Positions 50,212 to 59,314 of a stretch of 64,000 nt of DNA are shown piece after piece (position 1 is the stretch's first letter; every line of letters begins with the position of its first letter). This DNA comes from Trebonia sp963767685 (GTDB taxonomy: Bacteria > Actinomycetota > Actinomycetes > Streptosporangiales > Streptosporangiaceae). Below the pieces are notes generated by a model. That model did no database searches. It saw only the letters and a list, made by a program, of their open reading frames with translations, and was not told where the DNA came from. The position numbers and the translations under genes are program-made. The DNA is taken from positions 434,001 to 498,000 of the forward strand of contig CAVYEZ010000005.1 in the NCBI GenBank assembly GCA_963767685.1, read 5' to 3'.

Positions 50212-50246
50212 AGACTTATTAATATAACTTAATTTACTAATCATAG
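50212..50246. promoter_or_regulatory. AT-rich divergent promoter region
   Basis: This lies between the TetR (-) and the HadA-like genes (+). Inverted, it carries AAGTTATATTAAT (50218-50230), similar to boxes at 2055, 9633 and 20494. It is a likely target of the adjacent TetR. Confidence 0.5.
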
Positions 50247-50384
50247 GCGATCGCCTCGCTCCCGGCGCTGGCCAATGCGATCAACGACGCGCTCGCACCG
50301 CTGGGCATCTGCCTGACCAGCCAGCCGATGAGTCCGTCGGCCATCCTCACGGCGCTGATGGCCGACAGCGAAGGAGACACCTGA
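50247..50384 (+). pseudogene. C-terminal remnant of a molybdenum hydroxylase large subunit
   Basis: One frame reads IASLPALANAINDALAPLGI then LTSQPMSPSAILTALM and stops 1 base before the next ATG. This is the characteristic tail of xanthine/CO dehydrogenase-type molybdopterin subunits. Everything upstream has been deleted, directly against the AT-rich promoter. The remnant probably now acts as leader and supplies the GAAGGAG ribosome site of the next gene. Confidence 0.6.
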
Positions 50385-50385
50385 G

Positions 50386-50823
50386 ATGACCCCGCGGCGG
50401 TTCCCGGTCGAGGCCGGGCACGTGCTGATGTTCACCCGGGCCCTGGGCGCGGCAGACCCGGGAAACGGCCTGCCCGCCGCCGGTGATCCGGCACCGCCTA
50501 CCTTCGCCCAGGCCAGCGCCCAGTTCGATGCTGACTACGCGCTGCGGCCACGGCCGGGAGTGCCATGGCACGGCTCAGGCGCCGACGCCGGGCTGGTCAA
50601 GGAAGGGGCCGGCGGACTGCACGCCGAGCAGCACTTCACCTACCACCGGCCGGTGCGGGTCGGCGACGTCCTGATCGTCGCGACCCGGCCGGGCCGGCAG
50701 TGGGAGAAGCAAGGGCGGTCCGGCCGACTGCGGTTCCGCGAGCAGATCACCGAGTTCCGCGACGAGACGGGCGAACTCGTGGTCACCGCCCGCAGCGTCA
50801 GCGTCCAGCGGGAGGCATCATGA
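50386..50823 (+). CDS. FAS1-like/HadA-type (3R)-hydroxyacyl dehydratase subunit
   Basis: This 145-residue hotdog protein has FPVEAGHVLMFTRALGAADP, PTFAQASAQFDADY and LHAEQHFTYHRPVRVGDVL. That is the N-terminal MaoC/FAS1-like dehydratase family (HadA/HadC-like), which usually supplies substrate binding to a heterodimer. The ATG follows GAAGGAGACACCTGAG and its TGA overlaps the ATG of the MaoC partner. Its role here is hydration of an enoyl-CoA. Confidence 0.83.
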   Translation: MTPRRFPVEAGHVLMFTRALGAADPGNGLPAAGDPAPPTFAQASAQFDADYALRPRPGVPWHGSGADAGLVKEGAGGLHAEQHFTYHRPVRVGDVLIVATRPGRQWEKQGRSGRLRFREQITEFRDETGELVVTARSVSVQREAS

Positions 50824-51245
50824 CCATACTGCGGGCCAGTGAGCTGGCGGTTGGCCAGACGTTCGACACGCTCGTCGTGGAGGACCTCAAGCGGACCCAG
50901 ATCGTGCAGTACGCGGGCGCCTCCGGCGACTACAACCCGCTGCACACCGACGAAATCTACGCGACGAAAATAGCCGGGTACCCGTCGGTGTTCGCGCACG
51001 GCATGCTCACCATGGGGCTGACCGGGCAGGCGGTCGCCGCCCTGGTCGGTGCGGAGAACCTGCTGCGGTTCGGCGTACGGTTCACCGCGCAGGTCTGGCC
51101 GGGCGACATGCTGACCGCGCGCTTGTCGGTGACAGGCATCACCGACGGCCACGGCGGCCCGCAAGCGGAGTTCTCGGTGTCCACGGTGAACTCCGAGGGG
51201 AAAGAGGTGCTGTCTGGCTATGCGCACACGAGACTGGCCAGCTGA
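50820..51245 (+). CDS. MaoC/HadB-type hydratase subunit
   Basis: This hotdog protein of about 141 residues contains the hydratase-2 signature YAGASGDYNPLHTDEIYA with the catalytic Asp and His, and FAHGMLTMGLTGQAV. It starts at ATG 50820, overlapping the HadA-like stop (ATGA). The two should form a heterodimeric enoyl-CoA hydratase, as HadAB-like and steroid-pathway hydratase pairs do. Confidence 0.9.
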   Translation: MTILRASELAVGQTFDTLVVEDLKRTQIVQYAGASGDYNPLHTDEIYATKIAGYPSVFAHGMLTMGLTGQAVAALVGAENLLRFGVRFTAQVWPGDMLTARLSVTGITDGHGGPQAEFSVSTVNSEGKEVLSGYAHTRLAS

Positions 51246-51290
51246 CATGGGGCGCGCGTACGGCCCGCTCGGCCGGGCATAGCCTCTCCC

Positions 51291-53735
51291 GTGAAGGCGA
51301 GGTATCCCGCCGAACTGGAGCAGCCGGGACTGCTGCGGGACGGCCGCTCGGTGTTCATCCGGCCGGTGCGGGCCACCGACGAAGAGGCCATGCTGGGCTT
51401 CGCCCGCCGGCTGTCCCGCCGCACGCTGGCCCAGCGACTGCTCGGTCCCGTCCCGCGGTTCCGCCGCGAACTGCTGCGCCAGTTCGTGGACGTGGACTAT
51501 GCCGATCACTTCGCGCTGGTGGCGTTCCTCGACGACCAGATGATCGGGGTGGGCCGGCTGATCCGGCTGGAGGACACCGACCACGCCGAGGTGACCTTCA
51601 CGATCGCCGACGAGTTCCAGGGAATGGGGCTCGGCACGCTGCTGCTGGAACGGCTGGCCGCCGCCGCCCCCGCGATCGGCATTTACGTGTTCGAAGCCGA
51701 TGTGCTCACCACCAACGCGGCGATGCTACGCGTATTCGCGGCCTCCGGATATGAACCATCGGTCACCGCGGAAGGTCACCTGCAGCACGTCATGCTGCGC
51801 GTCGACAAGCGGGCGGGCGCGCTGGCCAGGATCAGCCGGCGTGAGCACCGGGCGGCGCGCCGGTCACTGGAGAAACTGCTCGCTCCCCGGACGATCGCGG
51901 TGATCGGGGCGAACCGGCAGGCCCACACCATCGGACACGAGATCCTCGCCAACCTCATCAAGCACGGGTTCCCTGGGCCGGTATACCCGGTCAACCCGGC
52001 GGCGGATGACATCGGCGGAAGGCCGACAGCCGCCCGTATCCAAGACATACCGCACCCGGTCGATCTCGCCCTTATCGCGGTTCCGCCGCAGGCCCTGGCC
52101 GGAGTCATCCGCGACTGCGCCGAAGCCAGGGTCGGCGCGGTGGTGGTCGTGACCGCCGACTTTCCCGGCGACACAAGTGCCCGCCGCACGGCTGAGCACG
52201 CGATCACCCGCTTCGTGCGCTCACACGGCATGCGCATGGTCGGGCCTACCTCGATGGGCCTGCTGTCGGCCTACGCCGGATCGGCGATGCACGCCACCTT
52301 CGCCCCCGTGCGGCCGCCGATGGGCACGGTCGCCATGTCGAGTCAGTCCGGCCCCCTCGGCCTCGCCATCCTCGACCTCGCCGACCGGGCCGGCCTTGGA
52401 TTCTCCTGCTTCGTCTCGATCGGGGCGGCCGCCGACGTCTCGTCGAACGACTTGCTTGAGTGGTGGGAGGACGACCCGCAGACCGGCGTCGTGCTGCTGT
52501 ACCTGGAAACCTTCGGCAATCCGCGCAACTTCGCGCGCATCGCGCGGCGGGTCGGGGCCCGCAAGCCGGTTGTCGCGGTCAACCCGGGCGGCGATCCGGC
52601 CAGCGGCGCCCTGCTGGCGCAGGCGGGTGTCATCCACACCGCGACCCTGGACGAGATGTTCGACGTCGCGTTGCTGCTAGCGAATCAGCCGGTGCCGTCC
52701 GGGAGCCGGGTCGCTATCGTAACCAACGCACTGGACCCGGGCATGCTCGCCGCCGCGGCGTGTGCGGGCAGCGAGCTGGCGGTGGCACAGTTGTCGGCGC
52801 CCACGCTTGACCGGCTGCTGGCCGCGGGCATCCCGCCGGTCCGGGCAGCGGGCGTGGTGGACTTGCGGCCAACCGCCTCACCGGGGGACTACCGCACCGC
52901 GCTGAGCGCGGTGCTCGCCGATCCGGCGGTTGACGCAGGTGTGGTCATCTTCATGCCGCCGCTGGTCCGCGCGGTGCGCGAGGTAGCCGCGGCCATCAGG
53001 CAGGGCGCAGCCGGCGCGGGCGGCAAGCCCGTCGCGGCGAGCTTCATGTCCGAATCGGGGCTGCCGGCCCAGCTCCGGGACGGCCACCGGGCGATCCCCA
53101 GCTACGTGTTCCCCGAACGCGCCGTGGCGGCGCTCGGGAGGGCAGCGGAATACGGCCGCTGGCACCGAGAGCCGGTCGGCGTGCTGGCCGACCCGCCAGG
53201 CATCGACCAGCAGGCGGCCTACGGGCTGGTCTCCGCGGCAAGCGACGGCTGGATGGATCCGGGTGACGCGGCAGCGTTGCTCGGGCACTACGGCATCGCG
53301 GTAGCGGACGCCGAGCCTCCCGATGAGGACCGCGGGGCGGCCGGTGTCAGCGACAGCGGAGAAACCAGCCGCGGCGTCCTGCGCATGCACTCGCACCCCC
53401 TCGTCGGGCCGGTAATCAGCTTCGGCCTGAGCGGCCTGCTCAGTGAGCTCTTTGGCGACGTGGCGACCGGAGTCACGCCGCTGACCGACCGCGACGCGGC
53501 CAGTCTGCTCGCCTCGCTGCGAGCTTATCCCCTGCTCAACGGGGCGGTCGGCGGCCGCCCGGCTGACCTGCCGGCGATCGAGGACGCGCTGCTGCGATTG
53601 TCCGCGCTGGTCGAGGACTGGCCGGCGGTTGCCGAACTGATCATTGAGGCGCTGCTTATCGGCCGCCCAGGCGAGGGCGTTACCGCCGTCGCACCGGCCG
53701 TACGCATCGCCTGGCCCGAAGCGCCGCTCACGTAG
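51291..53735 (+). CDS. GNAT acetyltransferase fused to ADP-forming acyl-CoA synthetase-like domains
   Basis: In this 814-residue protein, residues 1-170 are a GNAT domain with QGMGLGTLLLERLA (acetyl-CoA loop). About 195-330 is a CoA-binding domain (IAVIGANRQAHTIGHEILAN), and then come succinyl-CoA-ligase-like domains (MSSQSGPLGLAILDLADRAG). The C-terminal ATP-grasp part is short: after LGHYGIAVADAEP only about 30 residues precede SHPLVGPVISFGLSGLLSEL, so the lysine-bearing nucleotide half is missing, and ELDINP is ELIIEA. It is probably a CoA-responsive protein acetyltransferase (Pat-like) rather than a ligase. The Shine-Dalgarno is weak. Confidence 0.8.
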   Translation: MKARYPAELEQPGLLRDGRSVFIRPVRATDEEAMLGFARRLSRRTLAQRLLGPVPRFRRELLRQFVDVDYADHFALVAFLDDQMIGVGRLIRLEDTDHAEVTFTIADEFQGMGLGTLLLERLAAAAPAIGIYVFEADVLTTNAAMLRVFAASGYEPSVTAEGHLQHVMLRVDKRAGALARISRREHRAARRSLEKLLAPRTIAVIGANRQAHTIGHEILANLIKHGFPGPVYPVNPAADDIGGRPTAARIQDIPHPVDLALIAVPPQALAGVIRDCAEARVGAVVVVTADFPGDTSARRTAEHAITRFVRSHGMRMVGPTSMGLLSAYAGSAMHATFAPVRPPMGTVAMSSQSGPLGLAILDLADRAGLGFSCFVSIGAAADVSSNDLLEWWEDDPQTGVVLLYLETFGNPRNFARIARRVGARKPVVAVNPGGDPASGALLAQAGVIHTATLDEMFDVALLLANQPVPSGSRVAIVTNALDPGMLAAAACAGSELAVAQLSAPTLDRLLAAGIPPVRAAGVVDLRPTASPGDYRTALSAVLADPAVDAGVVIFMPPLVRAVREVAAAIRQGAAGAGGKPVAASFMSESGLPAQLRDGHRAIPSYVFPERAVAALGRAAEYGRWHREPVGVLADPPGIDQQAAYGLVSAASDGWMDPGDAAALLGHYGIAVADAEPPDEDRGAAGVSDSGETSRGVLRMHSHPLVGPVISFGLSGLLSELFGDVATGVTPLTDRDAASLLASLRAYPLLNGAVGGRPADLPAIEDALLRLSALVEDWPAVAELIIEALLIGRPGEGVTAVAPAVRIAWPEAPLT

Positions 53736-53808
53736 GCGGCGTACGGCTTCGCCCCCGCCGGGGCTGCAAGTTCATCCGCGCATGGGCGCCATTAGACATC
53801 GAAAGCAG

Positions 53809-53850
53809 TCAAATAAGCTTAAAAGGTTAGTTAAATATGTTCTACTAACT
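53809..53850. promoter_or_regulatory. AT-rich palindromic promoter region of conservon
   Basis: GTTAGT (53826-53831) and ACTAAC (53844-53849) flank AT-rich DNA about 110 bases before the sensor kinase ATG. It is probably the promoter/operator of the conservon. Confidence 0.5.
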
Positions 53851-53961
53851 ACAAGGTCCGACCGGGCCTCTCATCAGTCGCTTTCGGGCCTCGGCGCACC
53901 CCGAGCGATGCAAGGGCGCGGTCCGGTCTCCGTCATCACGCCCCTGCCCTACGGGAATTTC

Positions 53962-56606
53962 ATGGCTCTCCATACATCACCGCCCCGCACCGCGTCCGCA
54001 CGGCGGACGCTGGCACCTCCCCGCCGCCCGTCCGCGCGGCGGAAGCCGACCGCACCGCACACCACGTCCGCGCGGCGGACGCTGACCACGCTGCTGGCCA
54101 TTCCCATGTTGTCGCTGGCGGCACTGTGGGGGTTCGCCGCCAGCGTCACGATCGGCAACGTGACCAGCAATGACCAATACAACACGGTCACCAATACGAT
54201 CGCCTCCAGCGTCGTCGGGCTTGAGCAGACGCTGGAAGCCGAGGACGCGGTCACCCTCGGCTGGCTGAGCACCGGCCGGCATTCCGCCGTACTGCGATCG
54301 GAACTGCTGGCCGCACGCCAGGGCACCAGCACGGCCGCCGCAGCGGCCCGTACCTCGATGGCATCGGTGCGCGGACAGCTGACTGCGACCGCACAGTCAC
54401 ACCTGGACATCCTGGTCGCTACCCTGGCCGGACTCCCCGCCATACGCGCCGCCGTCGACTCGGGCGCAGACGACACGACGAAGTCGTACACCGCCTACAG
54501 CGCCATCGACTCTAGCCTCTACGGCTTCTTTCACAACTCGACTCCGCCGACCGATCCCACACTCGGCCTCATGACGCAGGCGGGCATCGCGGAATCCCGC
54601 GCCGCTGACTTCACCGCCGCGGCGAACGGTCTCCTCCAGGGGGCGCTCGCCGCGAACGGCCAGATGACGCAGCAGGACCGCGTGCTCTTCGCCCAGATCG
54701 TGGCGGAGCAGAACCTGGAAATCAACGACGCGCTGGCACTGGCGACCCCGGGCCTCGCGCCGCTCTTCGAGCAGATCTTCGACGGGACGGCCTACCGGCA
54801 GCTCCTCGCGGCGCAGGCGCACATCATCGGTGCACCGCTGAGCAGCCCGATGCCGTTGGGCGCGGCAACCTTCGCCAAGACGACGCGGGCCATCCAGGCA
54901 GCGGAACAGTCGGCACTGCCGCGGATCGGTGCCCTGGACGCGGCGAAGTCGGCACAGCTCAGCAGCGACCTGCGGAACGAGTTGTACCTGGCCGCCGGCC
55001 TGGGCCTGCTCGCGGTCCTCGTCTCCGGCTATGTCGCCTACCGATTCGGCACCAGGCTCCGGGTCGAGCTCACCGGCCTGTACGCCAGCGCACGAGAGAT
55101 GGCGGAGGAACGGCTGCCGCGGCTGGTTGACCGGCTGCGCCGCGGCGAGGACGTAGACGTCCAGGTGGAATCCCCGCCGCTGCGGCTGGAGCAGCGGGTC
55201 ACCGAGATCGCGAACGTGGCGCGGGCCTTCTCCAGCGTCCAGCACACAGCGGTCGAGGCGGCCGTCGGCCAGGCCAATCTCCGCAAGAGCGTGAACCAGG
55301 TCTTCGTCAGCCTGTCGCTGCGGAACCAGTCGCTGCTGCACCGGCAGCTGGCCATGCTCGACGACATGGAGCGGGCCACCAGCGACCCGGTCGCGCTCGG
55401 CGACCTGTTCAGCCTCGACCACCTGACCACCCGCATGCGGCGGCACGCCGAGGGCCTGCTCATCCTGGCGGGAGAGACCCCGGGCCGCGGCTGGCGCGAC
55501 CCGGTGCCCGTGCTCGACGTGCTGAACGCCGCGGTGGCCGAGGTCGAGGACTACGTCCGGGTCGACGTGGCCAGCGACTCGGCCGACACGGTCGCCGGGA
55601 CCGCGGTGAACGACGTCATCCACATGCTCGCCGAGCTGATCGAGAACGCGACCGTGTTCTCTCCGCCGAAGACCCGGGTGGAGGTCAGGGGCGACAGCGT
55701 CGGGCACGGCTTCGCGATCGAGATCGAGGACCGCGGGCTCGGCATGCCCGACGCGGAACTGGCCGTGATCAACGAGCGGCTGGCGAATCCGCCCGAGTTC
55801 GACATCGCCAACACCGACCAGCTCGGTCTGTTCGTCGCGGCCCGGCTCGCGGCGCGGCACCAGGTCAAGGTCGCCCTCCGGCGTTCCCCCTTCGGCGGCA
55901 CGACGGCCATCGTGCTGCTCCCGCTGGCAATCATGGTGTCGGCGGACGACGCGGCCTGGTCCCCCGGCACGGGCGGCGGCACGGGCGGTGCCAGCGAGCA
56001 GCCGGCGCCGGTCCTCACGGGCGGGCCCGGGCGCGACGGCGCGGGCGCGCCGGAGCAGGCGTTCGGGCTCACTGGCAGGCACCGGCGGGACTACGCCGGC
56101 CCCGGTCCCCTGCCAGGTCCCCGTTCCGCTCCCGCACCGCTCGCGCTCGCCCCGCCCCCCGCAGCGCCGGCCTCCGCCCGGCACCAGCCGGGGCGCCCGC
56201 ACCGGGCGGCTGGTTCAACCCGCCGCAGGCCGTGCGCTCGCCGGTCAGCGACGTCGGCCCGTCCGACACGGCGGCCCCGGGCCTGCCCGCCGCGCTCCAC
56301 GGCTGGGACGCAATGGCGCCAGGCGGGGGCACTGCGGCACCTAGCCGGGACCCGGGATCCCGTAGCCGCCCGGGACTGCCCCGGCGGGAGCGCCAGGCGA
56401 GCCTCGCACCACAGCTGCGCCGCGCGTCCGGCATCGCGTCCGAGTCGACGGGGACCGGACGCGGCCCGTCGGGATGGCCAGGGGACGAGCAGACGGCAGA
56501 CCGCTCTCCTGAGGAGGCGAGCAGCCTGCTGTCCGCGCTGCAGGACGGGTGGGAACGGGGCCGCATTGACAACATCCGAGACTTCGACGAACAGGATCAG
56601 TCATGA
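53962..56606 (+). pseudogene. cvnA: conservon sensor histidine kinase-like protein (CvnA), frameshift near C-terminus
   Basis: This membrane protein has TM1 near residues 40-62 (LLAIPMLSLAALWGFAASV), an extracellular nitrate-sensor-like helical domain, TM2 near 345-367 and a HATPase_c domain with HMLAELIENATVFSPP (N box) and EIEDRGLGM. The catalytic core is intact to about residue 730. The C-terminal tail changes frame at the C6 run near 56155-56160: the resumed frame reads GGWFNPPQAV, GLPRRERQASLAPQLR and SPEEASSLLSALQDGWERGR, the standard CvnA ending. ATG 53962 is taken as start. A single base would restore it, so it may still be functional. Confidence 0.85.
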
Positions 56607-57025
56607 CACAGCCAACCAACAGCGGCGAGCAACTCGGCTGGCTGCTTGACAACCTGGTCTCGCGGGTCGCGAGCATCACCCAGGCCCTTGTCCTGTCCAG
56701 GGACGGTCTCGTCGTGGCCAGATCGCGGACCATGACCAAGGAGGAGGCGGACCACCTGAGCGCCCTCGCGGCGGGCGTACACAGCCTCGCGCGCGGCGCC
56801 GGGCAGCAGGTCGGCGCGGGCAACGTCCGGCAGACCATCATCGAAATGGATTCCGCGTTCCTGTTCGTCATGACGGCCGGGCAGGGCGCCTGCCTGGCGG
56901 TCCTCGCGTCATCGGGCGCGAACCTGGGCGTCATGGCCTACGAGATGGCCATGCTGGTGCGGCGGATGGGCACCCACCTCAGCGCCGCGCCGAGAAGCCC
57001 GCACCAGCGTACGGCCGTGAGGTGA
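56603..57025 (+). CDS. cvnB: roadblock/LC7 protein of conservon (CvnB)
   Basis: This 140-residue roadblock-fold protein has GWLLDNLVSRVASITQALVL, SRDGLVVARSRTM and GVHSLARGAGQQVG, all typical. It overlaps the kinase stop by 4 bases in the resumed frame, which supports that frame as the true one. CvnB-type proteins act as a partner or regulator of the small GTPase encoded downstream, forming a membrane-associated, G-protein-like complex. Confidence 0.92.
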   Translation: MTQPTNSGEQLGWLLDNLVSRVASITQALVLSRDGLVVARSRTMTKEEADHLSALAAGVHSLARGAGQQVGAGNVRQTIIEMDSAFLFVMTAGQGACLAVLASSGANLGVMAYEMAMLVRRMGTHLSAAPRSPHQRTAVR

Positions 57026-57031
57026 GCCGGC

Positions 57032-57412
57032 ATGAGCCCATCGAGGAGGGACAGATGGCTCGACCAGGAGGCCGGACCCGTGGTTCGGCCGTACGCCGTA
57101 ACAAGAGGCCGCACACAGCCCGACGCCGGCTCCTACGTCGGACTGATCGACGCCGTGGCAGCCGAGCCCTACCCGCGGCTGCCGCCGGAGGCGCGTCTCA
57201 ACCAGGAACACAAGCGGCTACTCGGCCTGTGCCGCCAGCCGATCACCGTGGTGGACCTCGCCTCCGACGCGAACCTTCCCGTTGGCGTTGTCCGCGTGCT
57301 GCTCAGCGACCTGATCCAGTGGCGGGCGCTGCGGATAAAGCAGGCACCGCGCGGACGCGTGGTCGACGAGCGACTGCTGCAGGAGGTGCTCAATGGACTA
57401 CAGGCACTCTGA
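57032..57412 (+). CDS. cvnC: DUF742 protein of conservon (CvnC)
   Basis: This 126-residue protein has VVRPYAVTRGRTQPDAGSYV and QITVVDLASDANLPVGVVRV-like winged-helix sequence ending LLQEVLNGLQAL, the DUF742 pattern. It starts 6 bases after cvnB and overlaps the GTPase by 20 bases. Members are thought to help dock the GTPase in the Cvn complex. Confidence 0.92.
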   Translation: MSPSRRDRWLDQEAGPVVRPYAVTRGRTQPDAGSYVGLIDAVAAEPYPRLPPEARLNQEHKRLLGLCRQPITVVDLASDANLPVGVVRVLLSDLIQWRALRIKQAPRGRVVDERLLQEVLNGLQAL

Positions 57413-58019
57413 CCCGGTGACCGCGGGCACCATGACCGCGGCGACCCCAGAGCCCGCCGCGCTGAAGATCCTCATCGCGGGCGGCTTCGGAGTGGGCAAG
57501 ACCACGATGGTGGGCGCGATCAGCGAGATCCGCCCGCTGCGGACCGAGGAAGAGCTCACCGACCGCAGCGTCGGGATCGACGACGTCAGCGGGGTGGACC
57601 GCAAGACAACGACCACCGTGGCGATGGACTTCGGCCGGATAACGCTCCGCGCCGACCTGACGCTGTACCTGTTCGGCACCCCCGGCCAGGAGCGATTCTG
57701 GTTCATGTGGGACGAGCTGGCCTACGGCTCCATCGGCGCGGTGGTGCTAGCCGACACCCGCAGGCTCGCCGACTGCTTCGCCGCGATCGACTACTTCGAA
57801 CAGCGCCAGACGCCGTTCCTGGTAGCCGTCAACCACTTCGACGACGCCCCCGGCTACACCCCGGGCGAGGTCACCGACGCACTCGACCTCGACCCGGGTA
57901 CCCCCGTCGTGCTGTGCGACGCACGGGACCGCGAGTCCGTCAAGCAGGTGCTCGTCGCTCTGGTCAGGCACGCGATCGGCGCCAGCCGCGCCGTCCGCGC
58001 CGGGGCCAGCGCGGGCTAA
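57393..58019 (+). CDS. cvnD: small GTPase of conservon (CvnD)
   Basis: This 208-residue Ras-like/ATP-GTP-binding protein has P-loop IAGGFGVGKTTMVGAI near residue 30, a Thr-rich switch RKTTTTVAMDFGRI, LFGTPGQERFWFMWDEL (switch II) and VNHFDD in the NKxD position, where His replaces Lys. ATG 57393 follows GCAGGAGGTGCTCA inside the cvnC end. Cvn GTPases act in actinomycete signalling linked to development and secondary metabolism. Confidence 0.93.
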   Translation: MDYRHSDPVTAGTMTAATPEPAALKILIAGGFGVGKTTMVGAISEIRPLRTEEELTDRSVGIDDVSGVDRKTTTTVAMDFGRITLRADLTLYLFGTPGQERFWFMWDELAYGSIGAVVLADTRRLADCFAAIDYFEQRQTPFLVAVNHFDDAPGYTPGEVTDALDLDPGTPVVLCDARDRESVKQVLVALVRHAIGASRAVRAGASAG

Positions 58020-58046
58020 CGCCACCCGCTCGCGCGTAGTTTGCTA

Positions 58047-58089
58047 GCGGTTGGAGCTACACCGCTTACCGCGGCGTAACTCCAACCGC
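58047..58089. terminator. hairpin after conservon
   Basis: Perfect 10-bp arms GCGGTTGGAG (58047-58056) and CTCCAACCGC (58080-58089) extend inward by TAC/GTA after one mismatch. It sits between cvnD (+) and the convergent nitronate monooxygenase-like gene (-). Confidence 0.65.
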
Positions 58090-58125
58090 CGATGTCGATA
58101 CCCTGCACGTTCGCGCCGCGCTAGC

Positions 58126-59121
58126 TCACGCCACCGTCGGTACCTGGGCATCGTCCACCATCATGCGCATGCGACCGGTGATGATGCCCTCGGCTTCGGC
58201 GACGATCCGGGCGACGAGTTCGGCCACCGGCGGGATGTCGTGGATCAGCCCCTGGGCCAGGCTCGCGTACCAGATGCCTGCGTCGGAGTCGCCCTGCTCG
58301 TAGGCGACGCGCCCGCGGGCGCCGGCGACAAGGTGGCTTATGTCGGCGAACTGCCCGCCCTCATTGAGTATCTTCACGACCTCGCGGCTGACGGAGTTGT
58401 CCGCCACCCTGGCCGTGTTCCGCAGCGTGCGGAAGATCAGCTGCGTGCTCAGCGCGTTAGCTCGGACGATGGCTTCCTTGATGTTGCGGTGGATGGGCGC
58501 CTCCGCCGTCGCCATGAACCGCGTGCCCATGTTGATGCCGTCAGCTCCGAGCGCGAGCGCCGCGGCCAGCCCGCGCCCGTCGCCGAAACCGCCCGACGCG
58601 ATCATGGGGATGGTGATCTGGTCGGCTGCCGTGGGGATGAGAACCAGGCCGGGAGTGTCGTCCTCTCCGGGGTGCCCGGCGCACTCGAACCCGTCGATAC
58701 TGATCGCGTCGACACCGATGGCCTGGGCCTTCACCGCATGCCTGACGCTTGTGCACTTATGGATGACACGGATGCCGTGCTCATGGAACAGGCCGATGTG
58801 CGGCTCGGGGTTCGCGCCGGCCGTCTCGACGACCGTGACGCCGGACTCGACGATCGCGCGGCGGTACTCGTCATAGGGCGGCGGCGTAATCGTGGGCAGG
58901 ATGGTGAGGTTGACGCCGAACGGCTGATCGGTAAGGTCGCGGCAGCGGGCGATCTCGGCGGCCAGGGCTTCCGGCGTGGGCTGAGTCAGGCCGGTTATGA
59001 ACCCGAGTGCGCCCGCGTTCGCCACGGCGGCGACCAGTTCTGCCCGGCCGACCCACTGCATGCCGCCCTGGGCGATGGGATGCCGGACACCGAAAAGCTC
59101 AGTGAACCGCGTCGTGATCAT
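58126..59121 (-). CDS. nitronate monooxygenase/2-nitropropane dioxygenase-like FMN enzyme
   Basis: This 331-residue TIM-barrel FMN protein has RHPIAQGGMQWVGRAELVAA, FGVNLTILP, the phosphate loop MIASGGFGDGRGLAAALALG and DGFECAGHPGEDD, the usual active-site His segment of NMO/enoyl-reductase-like members. In catabolic clusters such proteins are often flavin-dependent reductases or oxidases of enoyl-CoA or steroid-type substrates. Nitronate activity is not certain. ATG 59121 is chosen from the family N-terminus MITTRFTELFG. Confidence 0.87.
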   Translation of the reverse strand: MITTRFTELFGVRHPIAQGGMQWVGRAELVAAVANAGALGFITGLTQPTPEALAAEIARCRDLTDQPFGVNLTILPTITPPPYDEYRRAIVESGVTVVETAGANPEPHIGLFHEHGIRVIHKCTSVRHAVKAQAIGVDAISIDGFECAGHPGEDDTPGLVLIPTAADQITIPMIASGGFGDGRGLAAALALGADGINMGTRFMATAEAPIHRNIKEAIVRANALSTQLIFRTLRNTARVADNSVSREVVKILNEGGQFADISHLVAGARGRVAYEQGDSDAGIWYASLAQGLIHDIPPVAELVARIVAEAEGIITGRMRMMVDDAQVPTVA

Positions 59122-59163
59122 CTGTCGACCTCCGATGGCCCGCCAGCCGAAGCGGATCTCGCA

Positions 59164-59202
59164 TTTAGCTGAATGATCTGACTACATTTTACTTAATACA
59201 TG
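59164..59202. promoter_or_regulatory. AT-rich promoter region of NMO-like gene
   Basis: This lies directly upstream of the minus-strand gene at 59121 and contains ACTACATTTTACTTAATAC. Confidence 0.4.
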
Positions 59203-59247
59203 CCGGCCGACGCTAGTGCGACCCGGACGCCGGCGGCCACGACAAGG

Positions 59248-59282
59248 CTATATAGATAACTAATCTAGCTCTTTGATATAAT
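59248..59282. promoter_or_regulatory. AT-rich palindromic promoter region of ACAD gene
   Basis: TAGAT (59253-59257) and ATCTA (59263-59267) flank AACTA, followed by TTTGATATAATGA. It lies about 35-60 bases before the ACAD ATG at 59315. Confidence 0.5.
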
Positions 59283-59314
59283 GACGGGAACAGGGGAACC
59301 AGATCGGAGCGACG

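Noticed and set aside
54397..56202. Minus-strand open frame of about 600 codons opposite the sensor kinase
   Set aside because: Low-complexity translation antisense to clear kinase motifs; a composition artefact.
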